Below, in pieces: positions 48,064 to 56,688 of a stretch of DNA of 64,000 nucleotides. The position numbers and the translations under genes were made by a program. Source of the DNA: Flavobacteriales bacterium (GTDB taxonomy: Bacteria; Bacteroidota; Bacteroidia; Flavobacteriales; UBA7312); assembly GCA_016779995.1 (NCBI GenBank), contig JADHMO010000008.1, forward strand, positions 1 through 64,000, read 5' to 3'. The notes beneath the pieces were generated by a model. That model ran no database searches. It was not told the DNA's origin and worked only from the letters and a program-made list of their open reading frames with translations. Each line of letters opens with the position of its first letter. The stretch's first letter is position 1.

Positions 48064-49061
48064 TATTCATTCAATTTTTGCCAAATCGCATCTTTCAATT
48101 CCATTAGCCCTTGCTGAGCAACAGACGAGATAAAAAGGCATGTCATATCTTGAGGTAAATCTTGAGCTATTTCATTTTTTAGTTCTTGGTCTAGCATGTC
48201 CGATTTACTGATAGCCAATATTCTGTTTTTATCTAAAAGTTGTGGATTATACTTCTTTAATTCACCCAGAAGAATTTGGTATTCTTTTAGGATGTCATCA
48301 CTATCAGCAGGAACTAGAAATAATAAAGTAGAGTTTCTTTCTATGTGTCTTAAAAAACGTAAGCCTAATCCTTTGCCTTCAGCAGCACCTTCTATGATAC
48401 CAGGTATATCAGCCATAATAAAAGAACGTTCATCACGATAGGAGACAATACCCAAATTAGGCACAAGTGTTGTAAAGGCGTAGTTGGCAATTTCTGGCTT
48501 AGCGGCAGATACTACGGAAAGAAGTGTAGATTTTCCAGCATTAGGAAAACCGACCAAACCTACATCGGCAAGTATTTTCAATTCGAGAATAAACCAACCT
48601 TCAAGACTATCCATTCCGGGTTGAGCATAACGGGGTGTTTGGTTGGTTGGGGATTTAAAGTGTACATTTCCTCTTCCACCTTTACCACCTTCTAGCAAAA
48701 TTTGTTCCTCCTGATGTTCTGTAATTTCGAAAAGGATTTCTCCTGTTTCGGCATTTTTAGCCACAGTGCCTAGGGGGACTTGTATGGTTTTACTTTGTCC
48801 GTCTTTACCAATTTTTTTGTTACCACTTCCAGAGCCACCGTGTTCAGCAAAAAGATGTTTTTGGTATTTGAGGTGAAGTAATGTCCACATTTGGTCATTG
48901 CCTTGAATGATAATGTGACCTCCACAACCACCGTCACCACCATCAGGACCACCCTTAGCAGTATTTCTATCTCTTAAAAAGTGGGCAGAACCCGCTCCAC
49001 CTTTGCCTGAACGGCAAAATATTTTGACATAATCGACAAAGTTGGAATTTTTAACTTTCAT
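48063..49061 (-). CDS. obgE: GTPase ObgE/CgtA
   Basis: An essential GTPase involved in 50S ribosome assembly and stress control. The 332 residues consist of the glycine-rich Obg fold (about 1-158, with [12 protein letters not shown] and [13 protein letters not shown]) and the GTPase domain. The P-loop is [12 protein letters not shown] (around 168), the G2/G3 region includes FTTLVPNLG and DIPGIIEGA, and the G4 motif reads SKSD. The ATG overlaps the adk stop by one base. No C-terminal OCT domain, as in many short Obg proteins. Confidence 0.97.
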   Translation of the reverse strand: MKVKNSNFVDYVKIFCRSGKGGAGSAHFLRDRNTAKGGPDGGDGGCGGHIIIQGNDQMWTLLHLKYQKHLFAEHGGSGSGNKKIGKDGQSKTIQVPLGTVAKNAETGEILFEITEHQEEQILLEGGKGGRGNVHFKSPTNQTPRYAQPGMDSLEGWFILELKILADVGLVGFPNAGKSTLLSVVSAAKPEIANYAFTTLVPNLGIVSYRDERSFIMADIPGIIEGAAEGKGLGLRFLRHIERNSTLLFLVPADSDDILKEYQILLGELKKYNPQLLDKNRILAISKSDMLDQELKNEIAQDLPQDMTCLFISSVAQQGLMELKDAIWQKLNE

Positions 49062-49633
49062 TAGAGTTGGTCTATAGCTTCACAAAGTTTAGCATTAATA
49101 GCATCAATACTTCCTACACCTTCAATGGATTGCAATTTATTTTGTTGTGAGTAAAACTCTTTTAGCGGTGCTGTTTTGTTGTTGTATTCTTGAATACGAT
49201 TTCTAATAATAGATTCATTAGCATCGTCTGCTCGTCCACTACTTTTGCCACGTTCTAGTAGTCTTTTTGTCAGCTCGTCGTCGTCCACGTCTAAAGATAG
49301 CATAGTAGAAATCGAGGTATTGAGCTCGTCTAACATCTGATCCAAGGATTCGGCTTGAGCAGTAGTTCTAGGAAAGCCATCGAAGATGAAGCCTTGAGCA
49401 TTCGGATTTTTTTCCAATATAGAACGTATCATACCAATTACTACTTGGTCAGGAACGAGATCCCCTCTATCCATTATACTTTTGGCTTTTAAGCCCAGCT
49501 CAGTGCCTTGAGCAATTTCCCCTCTTAGAATATCGCCAGTAGAGAGATGTATCAAACTATATTGGTCGATTAGCAATTGCGATTGTGTGCCTTTTCCTGC
49601 ACCTGGGGGTCCAAATAATACGATATTGAGCAT
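49061..49633 (-). CDS. adk: Adenylate kinase
   Basis: Interconverts ATP and AMP with two ADP in the cytoplasm. The 190 residues are the short form with no zinc-binding [14 protein letters not shown] (about 8-18) is the P-loop, LSTGDILR binds AMP, and FDGFPRT is the family signature. It lies one base after hpt and overlaps obgE by one base, a purine salvage and GTPase grouping common in this phylum. Confidence 0.97.
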   Translation of the reverse strand: MLNIVLFGPPGAGKGTQSQLLIDQYSLIHLSTGDILRGEIAQGTELGLKAKSIMDRGDLVPDQVVIGMIRSILEKNPNAQGFIFDGFPRTTAQAESLDQMLDELNTSISTMLSLDVDDDELTKRLLERGKSSGRADDANESIIRNRIQEYNNKTAPLKEFYSQQNKLQSIEGVGSIDAINAKLCEAIDQL

Positions 49634-49634
49634 A

Positions 49635-50165
49635 TTATGAGATTTTGAGTTTATAAATTTGTGTTAAGGTTCTTCCTAATTCTTCATAATCTAAGCCATA
49701 GCCAACTACAAATTCGTTGGGTATTTCTTTTCCTACAAAGTCAATAGCTAGGTTTTTTTTATAGACGCTAGGCTTCAGTAACAAACTAGCATAGTATATC
49801 TTTTGTGGTTGTTCTGCCAATAAGTGTTGGTTGAGGTATTCTAATGTATTTCCTGTGTCTATTATATCTTCTACGACTACTAATGTTCGTCCTTTTATTT
49901 GTTGGGGAATTCCCATAATGTCTTTGATTTTACCACTACTTTGTATGCCTTCATAGGAATTGAGCTGCATAAAACATAGCTCGACATCGAAATCGAGGGC
50001 TTTCACTAAATCAGATGCAAAAATAAAAGAACCTTTCAAAATGATAATAAATAGGGGCTTTTCATCTTTCAAAACTCCCATTTTATGCGCCATTTCCTTT
50101 ACGATTTCTTGAATTTCAAATTCCGAAAGGTAAGGTTCAAAGGTTTTGTCGTGTAGTTGTACCAT
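49635..50165 (-). CDS. hpt: Hypoxanthine phosphoribosyltransferase
   Basis: Purine salvage enzyme that makes IMP or GMP from hypoxanthine or guanine and PRPP. The ATG at 50165 gives 176 residues; an earlier in-frame start at 50210 adds 15 unconserved residues. The PRPP-binding motif VVEDIIDTGNTLEYL (about 95-109) and the loop LKGSFIFASDL are visible. It is the first gene of the nine-gene run to aroA. No confident promoter motif was found in the 101 bases before it. Confidence 0.93.
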   Translation of the reverse strand: MVQLHDKTFEPYLSEFEIQEIVKEMAHKMGVLKDEKPLFIIILKGSFIFASDLVKALDFDVELCFMQLNSYEGIQSSGKIKDIMGIPQQIKGRTLVVVEDIIDTGNTLEYLNQHLLAEQPQKIYYASLLLKPSVYKKNLAIDFVGKEIPNEFVVGYGLDYEELGRTLTQIYKLKIS

Positions 50166-50266
50166 TCTAAATATTTGCGAATTTACAACAAATAGCACGA
50201 TATAGAGCAATGCCTGTTAGGATAAAGTATTTTGTGAGGACTTACTTCAGTTTTTTAGAAATGATG

Positions 50267-51505
50267 CTATTCTTCAGTTGTTAGTCTTAGAAGCTCTGAC
50301 TCTAATGATTTTATTTCTTCATTCATTTCTATAATGTGCAGAAAGAGCTCTTCTATTTTCTCTAGGTTGGTAAGAGTAGCCTCATTTATAATTATTCCTC
50401 CTTGTTCTTCAACTTCTTTAGCAGAAGGTACTCTGGGAAGGTGTTTATGTTTTTTAACAAAATCTTCTGTTTCTTTTAAGCTCAACATTTTATAGTTTTT
50501 GTTGAGTTGGCTTTCGCCATCAAAATAGGTTTCAAAAACATAATCGGGAACAATACTTCCGTGTGCAAATATATTTCCAATGACGTGTAAATCTTCTGTG
50601 GGGGTATTCGTTCCTAGTCCGATTTTGCCATTATCTGCCATTACAAAGGCTGGGTGGTAAGTACTAGCACTAAGTTGACCCTCATACAGGTATAGCTCTT
50701 GAATTTCTACTTGAGGTCGGCTAGGGTCAGCTTTGGATTGCATCAGGAGTCGATAGTATCGGAATGCCGTTTGGTTGGAACAGCTTAAAGATAAGTCGTT
50801 ATAACTGCTGTTGATTTGTTCATGTATGGTGGTCCATTCACTATCGTCGTTACTGCCTTGTAAGCTCCATACCCCTGGACCATAACTAACACCATTAGCA
50901 CTAAAGCCTGTTTTTACTCGATAATTAGTGATTGTTTTTTCTTGTCCTGCGCCGTAGTCAATTTTTATCCACTGCGGAGAAGTTAGTGTTGGCGTACCTG
51001 TACCTGCCCATTTTGTACATGTATTGTTGTCAAATGCTTTGTCCGGACCAGTAGAACTGTTTAGTACATGACTGGCGAAGTATGAGCCTGATTGTTCGGC
51101 ATCAGAACTAGCTTCAATTACATGGGTATTAATATTTAAAATGGAGTTAGGATTGACTGTATTGACTCCCACTCTGCCATTGTTTTTAATGACTATTCTA
51201 TCGGCATTATTGGTCTTTATTTTAAAGTCCATAGCATTGAATGTGCCTACACTATTGGTGTTGTTTATGGAATTTCCTGTTTTGTTCCATGATTCAAAAG
51301 GAAGCCAAAAATTGCCGTTGAATTGATATAGTAGTCTTTCATCATTTACAAAGGCTAAACTACCTGACAAAGGGTTTACAATGGCGTTTAGTGCCGTGTA
51401 GTTTGCTACGTTATGCAGTTTTATCAATTGTGCTGAAGTGGGTACTTGAGCTTGAAGTTGAAAACTCAAGAATATGCTGAGAAAAAGTATGTTTAATTTT
51501 TTCAT
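50267..51505 (-). CDS. Secreted fibre-like paralogue B3 with discoidin-like domain (412 residues)
   Basis: Member of a six-gene family; function unknown. Order: signal peptide (about 1-20), shared N-module (about 25-125: GSLAFVNDERLLYQFNGNFW and GRVGVNT), discoidin/F5-8 type C-like domain (about 130-275, AFDNNTCTKWAG to IQELYLYEGQLS), and C-module (about 290-410: GKIGLGTNTPTEDLH, PDYVFETYF, KHKHLPRVPSAKEV, then coiled coil LEKIEELFLHII). It is closest to A3 (54641-55861). The discoidin-like fold suggests glycan or surface binding; no catalytic site is visible. It lies six bases after B2. Confidence 0.8.
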   Translation of the reverse strand: MKKLNILFLSIFLSFQLQAQVPTSAQLIKLHNVANYTALNAIVNPLSGSLAFVNDERLLYQFNGNFWLPFESWNKTGNSINNTNSVGTFNAMDFKIKTNNADRIVIKNNGRVGVNTVNPNSILNINTHVIEASSDAEQSGSYFASHVLNSSTGPDKAFDNNTCTKWAGTGTPTLTSPQWIKIDYGAGQEKTITNYRVKTGFSANGVSYGPGVWSLQGSNDDSEWTTIHEQINSSYNDLSLSCSNQTAFRYYRLLMQSKADPSRPQVEIQELYLYEGQLSASTYHPAFVMADNGKIGLGTNTPTEDLHVIGNIFAHGSIVPDYVFETYFDGESQLNKNYKMLSLKETEDFVKKHKHLPRVPSAKEVEEQGGIIINEATLTNLEKIEELFLHIIEMNEEIKSLESELLRLTTEE

Positions 51506-51511
51506 TTTTTA

Positions 51512-52294
51512 TTAGTTTTCTAAATGTTCAACTTGTTCTGTCATCTTTTTGACCTTTTTGTCCATTTCAATAAGGTGAATGAATAACTCTTCTATTTTTT
51601 CTAAATTTTGATTGGTCCATTGATTGACTACAATTCCCCCTTTTTTTCGAACTTCTTGTGCAGTTGGTACATTGGGCAAATGTTTGTGTTCTTTAGCAAA
51701 GGCTTTGACTTCCTCTAGTGAAAGGAAGGTGTAGTTTGGATTTAGTGGGCTGTAGCCTTCGTAATAGTGTTCAAACACATAGTCGGGTATGCCAGACTCT
51801 ATGCTACCAGATGCTAACACATTTCCAATGACATGTACTTTTTCAGTAGGGTTTGATGTACCAATACCTACAAAGCCCTTTTTGGTCACTATAAAATCCT
51901 TAGTTTGTTTGACGTGAAAATAGCCTAGTGGGTTAGTTGTATTTACTCCAATGTTTCCATTGTTTTTAACAACCATTCGTTGGGTGTTATTTGTTTCAAA
52001 TTTAACGTCTTGATTGTTGGTACTCCCAAAAAAGTTTTCTTCGGCATCAATAGCCGAATTGCCGTCTATACACCACCCCAATTCTATAGCTTTCCAGCTT
52101 ATTCCATCGTATAGATAAACTAGGCTATCAATGGTATTAAAAATCAATTGACCAGATTGAGGTGCGCTGACATTATTCATTTCAGTGCTATTTACACTGT
52201 GCAGATTTAACAATTGTTCTCGGTCTTGTGCATCTACAAATAAGCAAACACAGAGTAGGCAAAGTGTGCCGATGTTGGAAAGGTATTTTTTCAT
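51512..52294 (-). CDS. Secreted fibre-like paralogue B2, short form (260 residues)
   Basis: Short family member that has the signal peptide, the N-module (AEENFFGSTNNQ, GNIGVNTTNPLG) and the C-module (GFVGIGTSNPTEKVHVIGN, PDYVFEHYYEG, KEHKHLPNVPTAQEV, coiled coil LEKIEELFIHLIEM), but no discoidin-like middle. The ATG at 52294 is chosen over a TTG at 52312 because it gives a clean signal peptide start. It is the middle gene of the second long-short-long block. A structural role such as a shaft or base subunit is speculative. Confidence 0.75.
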   Translation of the reverse strand: MKKYLSNIGTLCLLCVCLFVDAQDREQLLNLHSVNSTEMNNVSAPQSGQLIFNTIDSLVYLYDGISWKAIELGWCIDGNSAIDAEENFFGSTNNQDVKFETNNTQRMVVKNNGNIGVNTTNPLGYFHVKQTKDFIVTKKGFVGIGTSNPTEKVHVIGNVLASGSIESGIPDYVFEHYYEGYSPLNPNYTFLSLEEVKAFAKEHKHLPNVPTAQEVRKKGGIVVNQWTNQNLEKIEELFIHLIEMDKKVKKMTEQVEHLEN

Positions 52295-52323
52295 GAAATC
52301 ATTTTTTTTCAATGTTTAAGCGA

Positions 52324-53928
52324 CTATTCTAAACGTTCTTTTTTAATGCGTTGGATACGGGCTTTTAGTTCTCCTATTTGTTTTTGCAATCGAAAACTAT
52401 GCAAGTACAATTCTTCAATTTTTTCAAGGTTTTTCTCAACAGCCTGATTAACGATTACTCCACCTTGATTGCTTACTTCACTGACGGAAGGCACATTGGG
52501 AAGGTGTTTTCGCTCTTTCACAAAACGTTCTATTTCTTCTAATGACAATAGCACATAGTCGGGTTTTCTATCGCTTTTACCTTCGTATTCCTTTTCGAAT
52601 ACATAGTCAGGAGTTATGCTCCCACTAGCTAAAATATCACCGTGAACGTGTAATTTATGACTGGGATCTGTGGTGGAAATACCTGTTAAACCTTCTTTAG
52701 TAATGGTAAACGAGGGCATCAAAAAATCTATTTCACTAATCTCGTATGTACGTTGCTGTAAATTTACATTATAGTTATACGGAGGATATTCGTGTTGAAG
52801 TACCGTATCATTAATTACTGATATCATAGAGGTAGGTTCATTACCTACATAATAATCATTTAAAAGAGTATTCCAAGTATTTAAAATATAAACTTGAAAA
52901 CTTATTAACCAATACCTATGGGGAAGAGGTGATTCGTACAAAAAGGTATGCTCTCTGTTATTGGCATAATCTGCATGATTCCAATTTGTCACAAATGCTG
53001 GGCTTCTTGAACGAAGATTTGGACCTGGACCAGCATAATTAGACGTACTATAAAAAGGCGGGTAATGCAGTTGCCACTTAAAGTTTGAGCCATAACTATG
53101 CCAATCGTAGGTGCTAGGATTATACTTTTTCTCCCATTTTTTTTCATCGTAAACCACTGGATTTTCATTCGTTCCCTGAAGCCTCACTTGTACAGGCGCA
53201 CGGTTCTGATTCGGACCCATTGTCATTTTTATTCCTGCTATGTATGTTGGAACACCAAAATCGACAACTAGTCCAGCTCTGTAGAAAGAACTGTAATGTG
53301 TCGTATTCTGTTGAGGTCTAAACCTCATAAATCTCCAAAAGGTATTGGGGTCATCGTCGAATGCATGAAAAGGAGGATGGTCAGGGAATTGTCTGAATAA
53401 AGGATAGGTAGACCAAGCACCACTAGGGTATTCAGCTGGGTAATAGAAATGCATTGCTCTGTTAAGAGGGCCTTCCTCTATTCTATAAGGGAAAGGCGTA
53501 GTGTCAGAAGCCATTGTTGGTAAAGACCCACCTGAACCAATTTGAAAGGCAGCATTTTCACTTATATCAAAACGACTGTCTATCATTACTTGTCCTTCAC
53601 CATTGATACTCATCCTTGTACTATCATTGGATTTAAAGACAATAGTATTGGAGTCTAAAGTGCCTAAAAAGTTGTTAGGACTAATGTTTTTGTTTAAATC
53701 TAATGACCAGCTATTTCCTAAAGTTTGCCAATTCAAACCGTCAAATTGGTAAATGTTATTTTGGTTTTCGACAAAGGCTAAACTGCCCTCATAGGGAGAA
53801 GTGATAGCATTTAATTCGGCAATACTTTCAACAGTGGTAACACGCACAAATTCATTGCTGCTTTGAGCACTGATATGAAAAGATGAAAAAGATAGAATTA
53901 AAAAAAAGTAGGGTGCTAGTTTTTTCAT
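52324..53928 (-). CDS. Secreted fibre-like paralogue B1 with large discoidin-like insert (534 residues)
   Basis: Longest family member. It has a signal peptide (about 1-21), the N-module (GSLAFVENQNNIYQFDGLNW, then NNFLGTLDSNT), a large middle region (about 125-405) that begins like a discoidin domain (AFDDDPNTFWRF), is rich in Tyr, Pro and Asn and includes VQVRLQGTNENP, and the C-module (PDYVFEKEYEG, KERKHLPNVPSVSEV, LEKIEELYLHSF). The insert is longer than a plain discoidin fold, so a different ligand is likely. It is the first gene of block B and faces divergent purE across 133 bases. Confidence 0.78.
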   Translation of the reverse strand: MKKLAPYFFLILSFSSFHISAQSSNEFVRVTTVESIAELNAITSPYEGSLAFVENQNNIYQFDGLNWQTLGNSWSLDLNKNISPNNFLGTLDSNTIVFKSNDSTRMSINGEGQVMIDSRFDISENAAFQIGSGGSLPTMASDTTPFPYRIEEGPLNRAMHFYYPAEYPSGAWSTYPLFRQFPDHPPFHAFDDDPNTFWRFMRFRPQQNTTHYSSFYRAGLVVDFGVPTYIAGIKMTMGPNQNRAPVQVRLQGTNENPVVYDEKKWEKKYNPSTYDWHSYGSNFKWQLHYPPFYSTSNYAGPGPNLRSRSPAFVTNWNHADYANNREHTFLYESPLPHRYWLISFQVYILNTWNTLLNDYYVGNEPTSMISVINDTVLQHEYPPYNYNVNLQQRTYEISEIDFLMPSFTITKEGLTGISTTDPSHKLHVHGDILASGSITPDYVFEKEYEGKSDRKPDYVLLSLEEIERFVKERKHLPNVPSVSEVSNQGGVIVNQAVEKNLEKIEELYLHSFRLQKQIGELKARIQRIKKERLE

Positions 53929-54061
53929 TTAACTTTAAGTTGTTGTTTATAAGGAATCGCAAGTTACAAAATTTAAGTTTATTTAAAATGAAAAATTTAA
54001 TTGACATATATTATCTCTACTTTTTTTTAAATTCGCAGCTTTAATTTAGTAACAATATATA

Positions 54062-54574
54062 ATGAAAGCAGTAGTAAGTATAATAATGGGTAGTACATCG
54101 GATATGCCTGTAATGCGCAAAGCCGCAGATTTTTTAAATAGTATGCAAATTCCTTTTGAGATAAATGCCTTGTCAGCACACCGTGTGCCAGAAAAGGTTG
54201 AGGAGTTTGCTTCCAATGCTCACGCACGTGGTATAAAAGTTATCATTGCAGGTGCTGGTGGTGCAGCACATTTGCCAGGCGTAGTAGCAGCCTTTGCTAC
54301 GGTTCCAGTTATTGGTGTTCCTTGTCGTTCATCGATTTCTATTGACGGTTGGGATAGCATATTATCTATCTTACAAATGCCTCCGGGTATTCCAGTAGCA
54401 ACTGTTGGACTAGATGCAGCCTACAATGCTGGTATTTTAGCAGGACAAATTTTGTCAACTTCTGATGATGCTCTTCACGCAAGAATGGTAGAGTTTAAGA
54501 TGAATATGAAACAAAAAATTGTTAAAGCCAATCAAGATTTGGCTAGTGAAAAATTTGATTACAGAGTGCAGTAG
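54062..54574 (+). CDS. purE: 5-(carboxyamino)imidazole ribonucleotide mutase
   Basis: Class I PurE, converting N5-CAIR to CAIR in purine synthesis. The 170 residues contain the substrate loop MGSTSDMPVM (9-18), the SAHRVP motif with the catalytic His, AGAGGAAHLPGV, and the conserved PPGIPVATVG. No purK is adjacent. It is the only plus-strand gene inside the paralogue cluster and separates the two three-gene blocks. A strong terminator follows it. Confidence 0.96.
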   Translation: MKAVVSIIMGSTSDMPVMRKAADFLNSMQIPFEINALSAHRVPEKVEEFASNAHARGIKVIIAGAGGAAHLPGVVAAFATVPVIGVPCRSSISIDGWDSILSILQMPPGIPVATVGLDAAYNAGILAGQILSTSDDALHARMVEFKMNMKQKIVKANQDLASEKFDYRVQ

Positions 54575-54596
54575 TAGCACTAGCTTACAATTTTAT

Positions 54597-54632
54597 AAGG
54601 GTTCAAGACTAAGTTCTTGAGCCTTTTTTTTT
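54597..54632. terminator. Terminator between purE and the A3 paralogue
   Basis: GGTTCAAGA (54600-54608) pairs with TCTTGAGCC (54615-54623) including one G-U pair, and a T-run follows (54624-54632). It serves purE on the plus strand. In the other direction it lies directly after the A3 paralogue and may also act there, though without a clean T-run. Confidence 0.85.
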
Positions 54633-54640
54633 ATGAAAAT

Positions 54641-55861
54641 TTAATTTTCTCTTTTTAATACTTCTAGTTCTCTTTCAAGTTTTTTGACTTCTTCATTCAT
54701 TTCTATGATATGAAGAAATAGTTCTTCTATTTTTTCAAGATTTTTTTCAGCAGATTGATTGACTACTATACCCCCTTTTTCTTTGACTTCTTGAGCCGAA
54801 GGTATATTGGGTAGGTGTTTGTGTTCTTTTACAAAGCTTTCTACCTCTTCCAAACTCATGAATTCATAATTATTGGTCTGTTCATTGTTTTTGTCATAAT
54901 ACTGTTCAAAAACGTAGTCTGGGGTCTGAACAGATATACAAAAGACATTTCCGTTAACGTGGACTTTTTCGCTTGGTTCTATACCTAGCCCTAGCTTTCC
55001 GTCAGTAAATATGAGTGCATCAAAATCTTCATCTGTGGAAAGCTGACCCTCATATAGTTTTAGTTCTTGAATACGTACATTATTTAAGGCTGGGTTTGCT
55101 TTGTTGTACATTAAAACTTGATAATACCTGTAAGAATCTGTATTGACAAAATTGAATTCAATATTTCCATAGACGTTAATGTTTTGTGCGTTGTGTAATG
55201 TTACCCATTCGGAGGCGTCATTTGAGGCTTGAAAAACCCAATCTTCAGGACCATGACTTAAACCGTTTGATGTGAATCCTGCTTGAATAGTATAGCCCAC
55301 AATAATACGAGGCGATGAGCCATAATCCATTCTAAGCCAAATAGGGTTATTTCCAGTAGGTTCTACTGCACTCGCCCAAAATGTACAATTGTTATTGTCT
55401 ATTGCTAAGTTGGGAGGTTGTGAACCTTGGCTAGAGTTAGAGCTTATAGTACCATTAACGGGGTTTTCGTTAGCTATAATTTGATTAGTTTTTATGTGAA
55501 ATGCATATTCAGGTGTTGTATTAATGCCAACATTGCCATTAGGATTTATGGTGATACGGTTTTTATTGTTGGTGCCCAAATCAAATCGCATAGGATTTAT
55601 GCTTCCTGCAAAATCTTGTGCGCCAATATTCTGATTGCCTTCAAGTTGCCACGACTTGCCCAATTTACTCCAGTGTGTGCCAGTGTACTGATATATAAAT
55701 TCATCTTCTGCTAGATAAGTCATCTGACCAGCTTGGGGATTTTGTATGTTCAAAAGGTCTGTAAAAGTAGAAACATTATACAACTTCATTCTGTCTGACT
55801 GAGCATATAATACTGCAGGTAAAACTAGTAGAAGAATAAAAATTTTAACTGTTATTTTCAT
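54641..55861 (-). CDS. Secreted fibre-like paralogue A3 with discoidin-like domain (406 residues)
   Basis: Member of the same family, with the domain order of B3: signal peptide (about 1-20), N-module (GQMTYLAEDEFIYQYTGTHW, GNVGINTTPEYAFH), discoidin-like domain (about 130-275, from AIDNNNCTFWAS to RIQELKLYEGQLS), and C-module (LGLGIEPSEKVHVNGN, PDYVFEQYYD, KEHKHLPNIPSAQEV, LEKIEELFLHIIEM). Pairwise resemblance to B3 is strongest in the discoidin-like part. Its ATG overlaps the stop of A2 by four bases (ATGA). It converges on purE. Confidence 0.8.
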   Translation of the reverse strand: MKITVKIFILLLVLPAVLYAQSDRMKLYNVSTFTDLLNIQNPQAGQMTYLAEDEFIYQYTGTHWSKLGKSWQLEGNQNIGAQDFAGSINPMRFDLGTNNKNRITINPNGNVGINTTPEYAFHIKTNQIIANENPVNGTISSNSSQGSQPPNLAIDNNNCTFWASAVEPTGNNPIWLRMDYGSSPRIIVGYTIQAGFTSNGLSHGPEDWVFQASNDASEWVTLHNAQNINVYGNIEFNFVNTDSYRYYQVLMYNKANPALNNVRIQELKLYEGQLSTDEDFDALIFTDGKLGLGIEPSEKVHVNGNVFCISVQTPDYVFEQYYDKNNEQTNNYEFMSLEEVESFVKEHKHLPNIPSAQEVKEKGGIVVNQSAEKNLEKIEELFLHIIEMNEEVKKLERELEVLKREN

Positions 55862-56688
55862 GGTCTTTGTTGTTTTTCATTTTTAAGTAATTCAATCTCA
55901 CTTTTAAGAGCCTTTATTTTTCTGCTCAGTTCAAAGCTATGAAGGAACAATTCTTCTATTTTTTCAAGATTCATTTCTATGGCTTTGTTTAATATCATGC
56001 CGCCTTTTTTTTGCAAATCTGCTCTTGAGGGAACATTTGGCAAATGGAGGTTTTGTTTAGTAAATTCTTTGACCTTTTCTAAATCAATGAATTCGTATTC
56101 TGGTTGACTACTCATGTTATTTGTATAATACTTTTCAAAGACATAATCTGGAGTGTTGAAAGCACTAGAAACCATAATATTGCCATTGACGTGCAATAAT
56201 TCGCTAGGATTGTGTGTGCCTATGCCTACAAGACTACCCATTATAGCGAAATCATCTATGGCATTTGTTCCCTGTACATCATTAATGTCGCTATTGATAT
56301 GCAAAAGACCAAGGGGGTTTTCTATATTTACCCCAATTCTTCCGTTATTCTTAACAATTATCCCTAAATCGTTGTTTGAACGCAGTTGTAAATCTCCATT
56401 GTCTGTAGTGCCTAAAAAATGGACAGATGGGTTTGTATTGGCATTACCGCCCATTTTCCACCCATAGCCATTGGGTTGCCAATTTGTGCCGTCATAGTGA
56501 AAAATTGTACGTTCAGAACTTACAAAAACAACTTCGCCCTCGTTAGGATTACTGATGGAGTTTAGCGTATTATTGTCATCAAAATTTTTAGCTCGTGTGA
56601 GTTGGTTATTGGTCTGCGAACATACTATTCCACTAGAAAATAATATAACACACAGACTCAGTAGTATATTTTTAGATTGTATATGCAT
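55858..56688 (-). CDS. Secreted fibre-like paralogue A2, short form (276 residues)
   Basis: Short family member without the discoidin-like domain, the counterpart of B2. Order: signal peptide (about 1-25), N-module (GEVVFVSSERTIFHYDGTNW, HFLGTTDNGDLQLRSNN, GRIGVNIENPLGLLH), and C-module (GIGTHNPSELLHVNGN, PDYVFEKYYTN, KQNLHLPNVPSRADL, LEKIEELFLHSFEL). It is coupled on both sides: its ATG overlaps the A1 stop (TAATG), and its stop overlaps the A3 start (ATGA). No enzyme motif is seen. Confidence 0.77.
   Translation of the reverse strand: MHIQSKNILLSLCVILFSSGIVCSQTNNQLTRAKNFDDNNTLNSISNPNEGEVVFVSSERTIFHYDGTNWQPNGYGWKMGGNANTNPSVHFLGTTDNGDLQLRSNNDLGIIVKNNGRIGVNIENPLGLLHINSDINDVQGTNAIDDFAIMGSLVGIGTHNPSELLHVNGNIMVSSAFNTPDYVFEKYYTNNMSSQPEYEFIDLEKVKEFTKQNLHLPNVPSRADLQKKGGMILNKAIEMNLEKIEELFLHSFELSRKIKALKSEIELLKNEKQQRP

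Noticed and set aside
54027-54227. Minus-strand open frame inside purE
   Set aside because: Shadow of a strongly conserved purE; the product has no recognisable feature.
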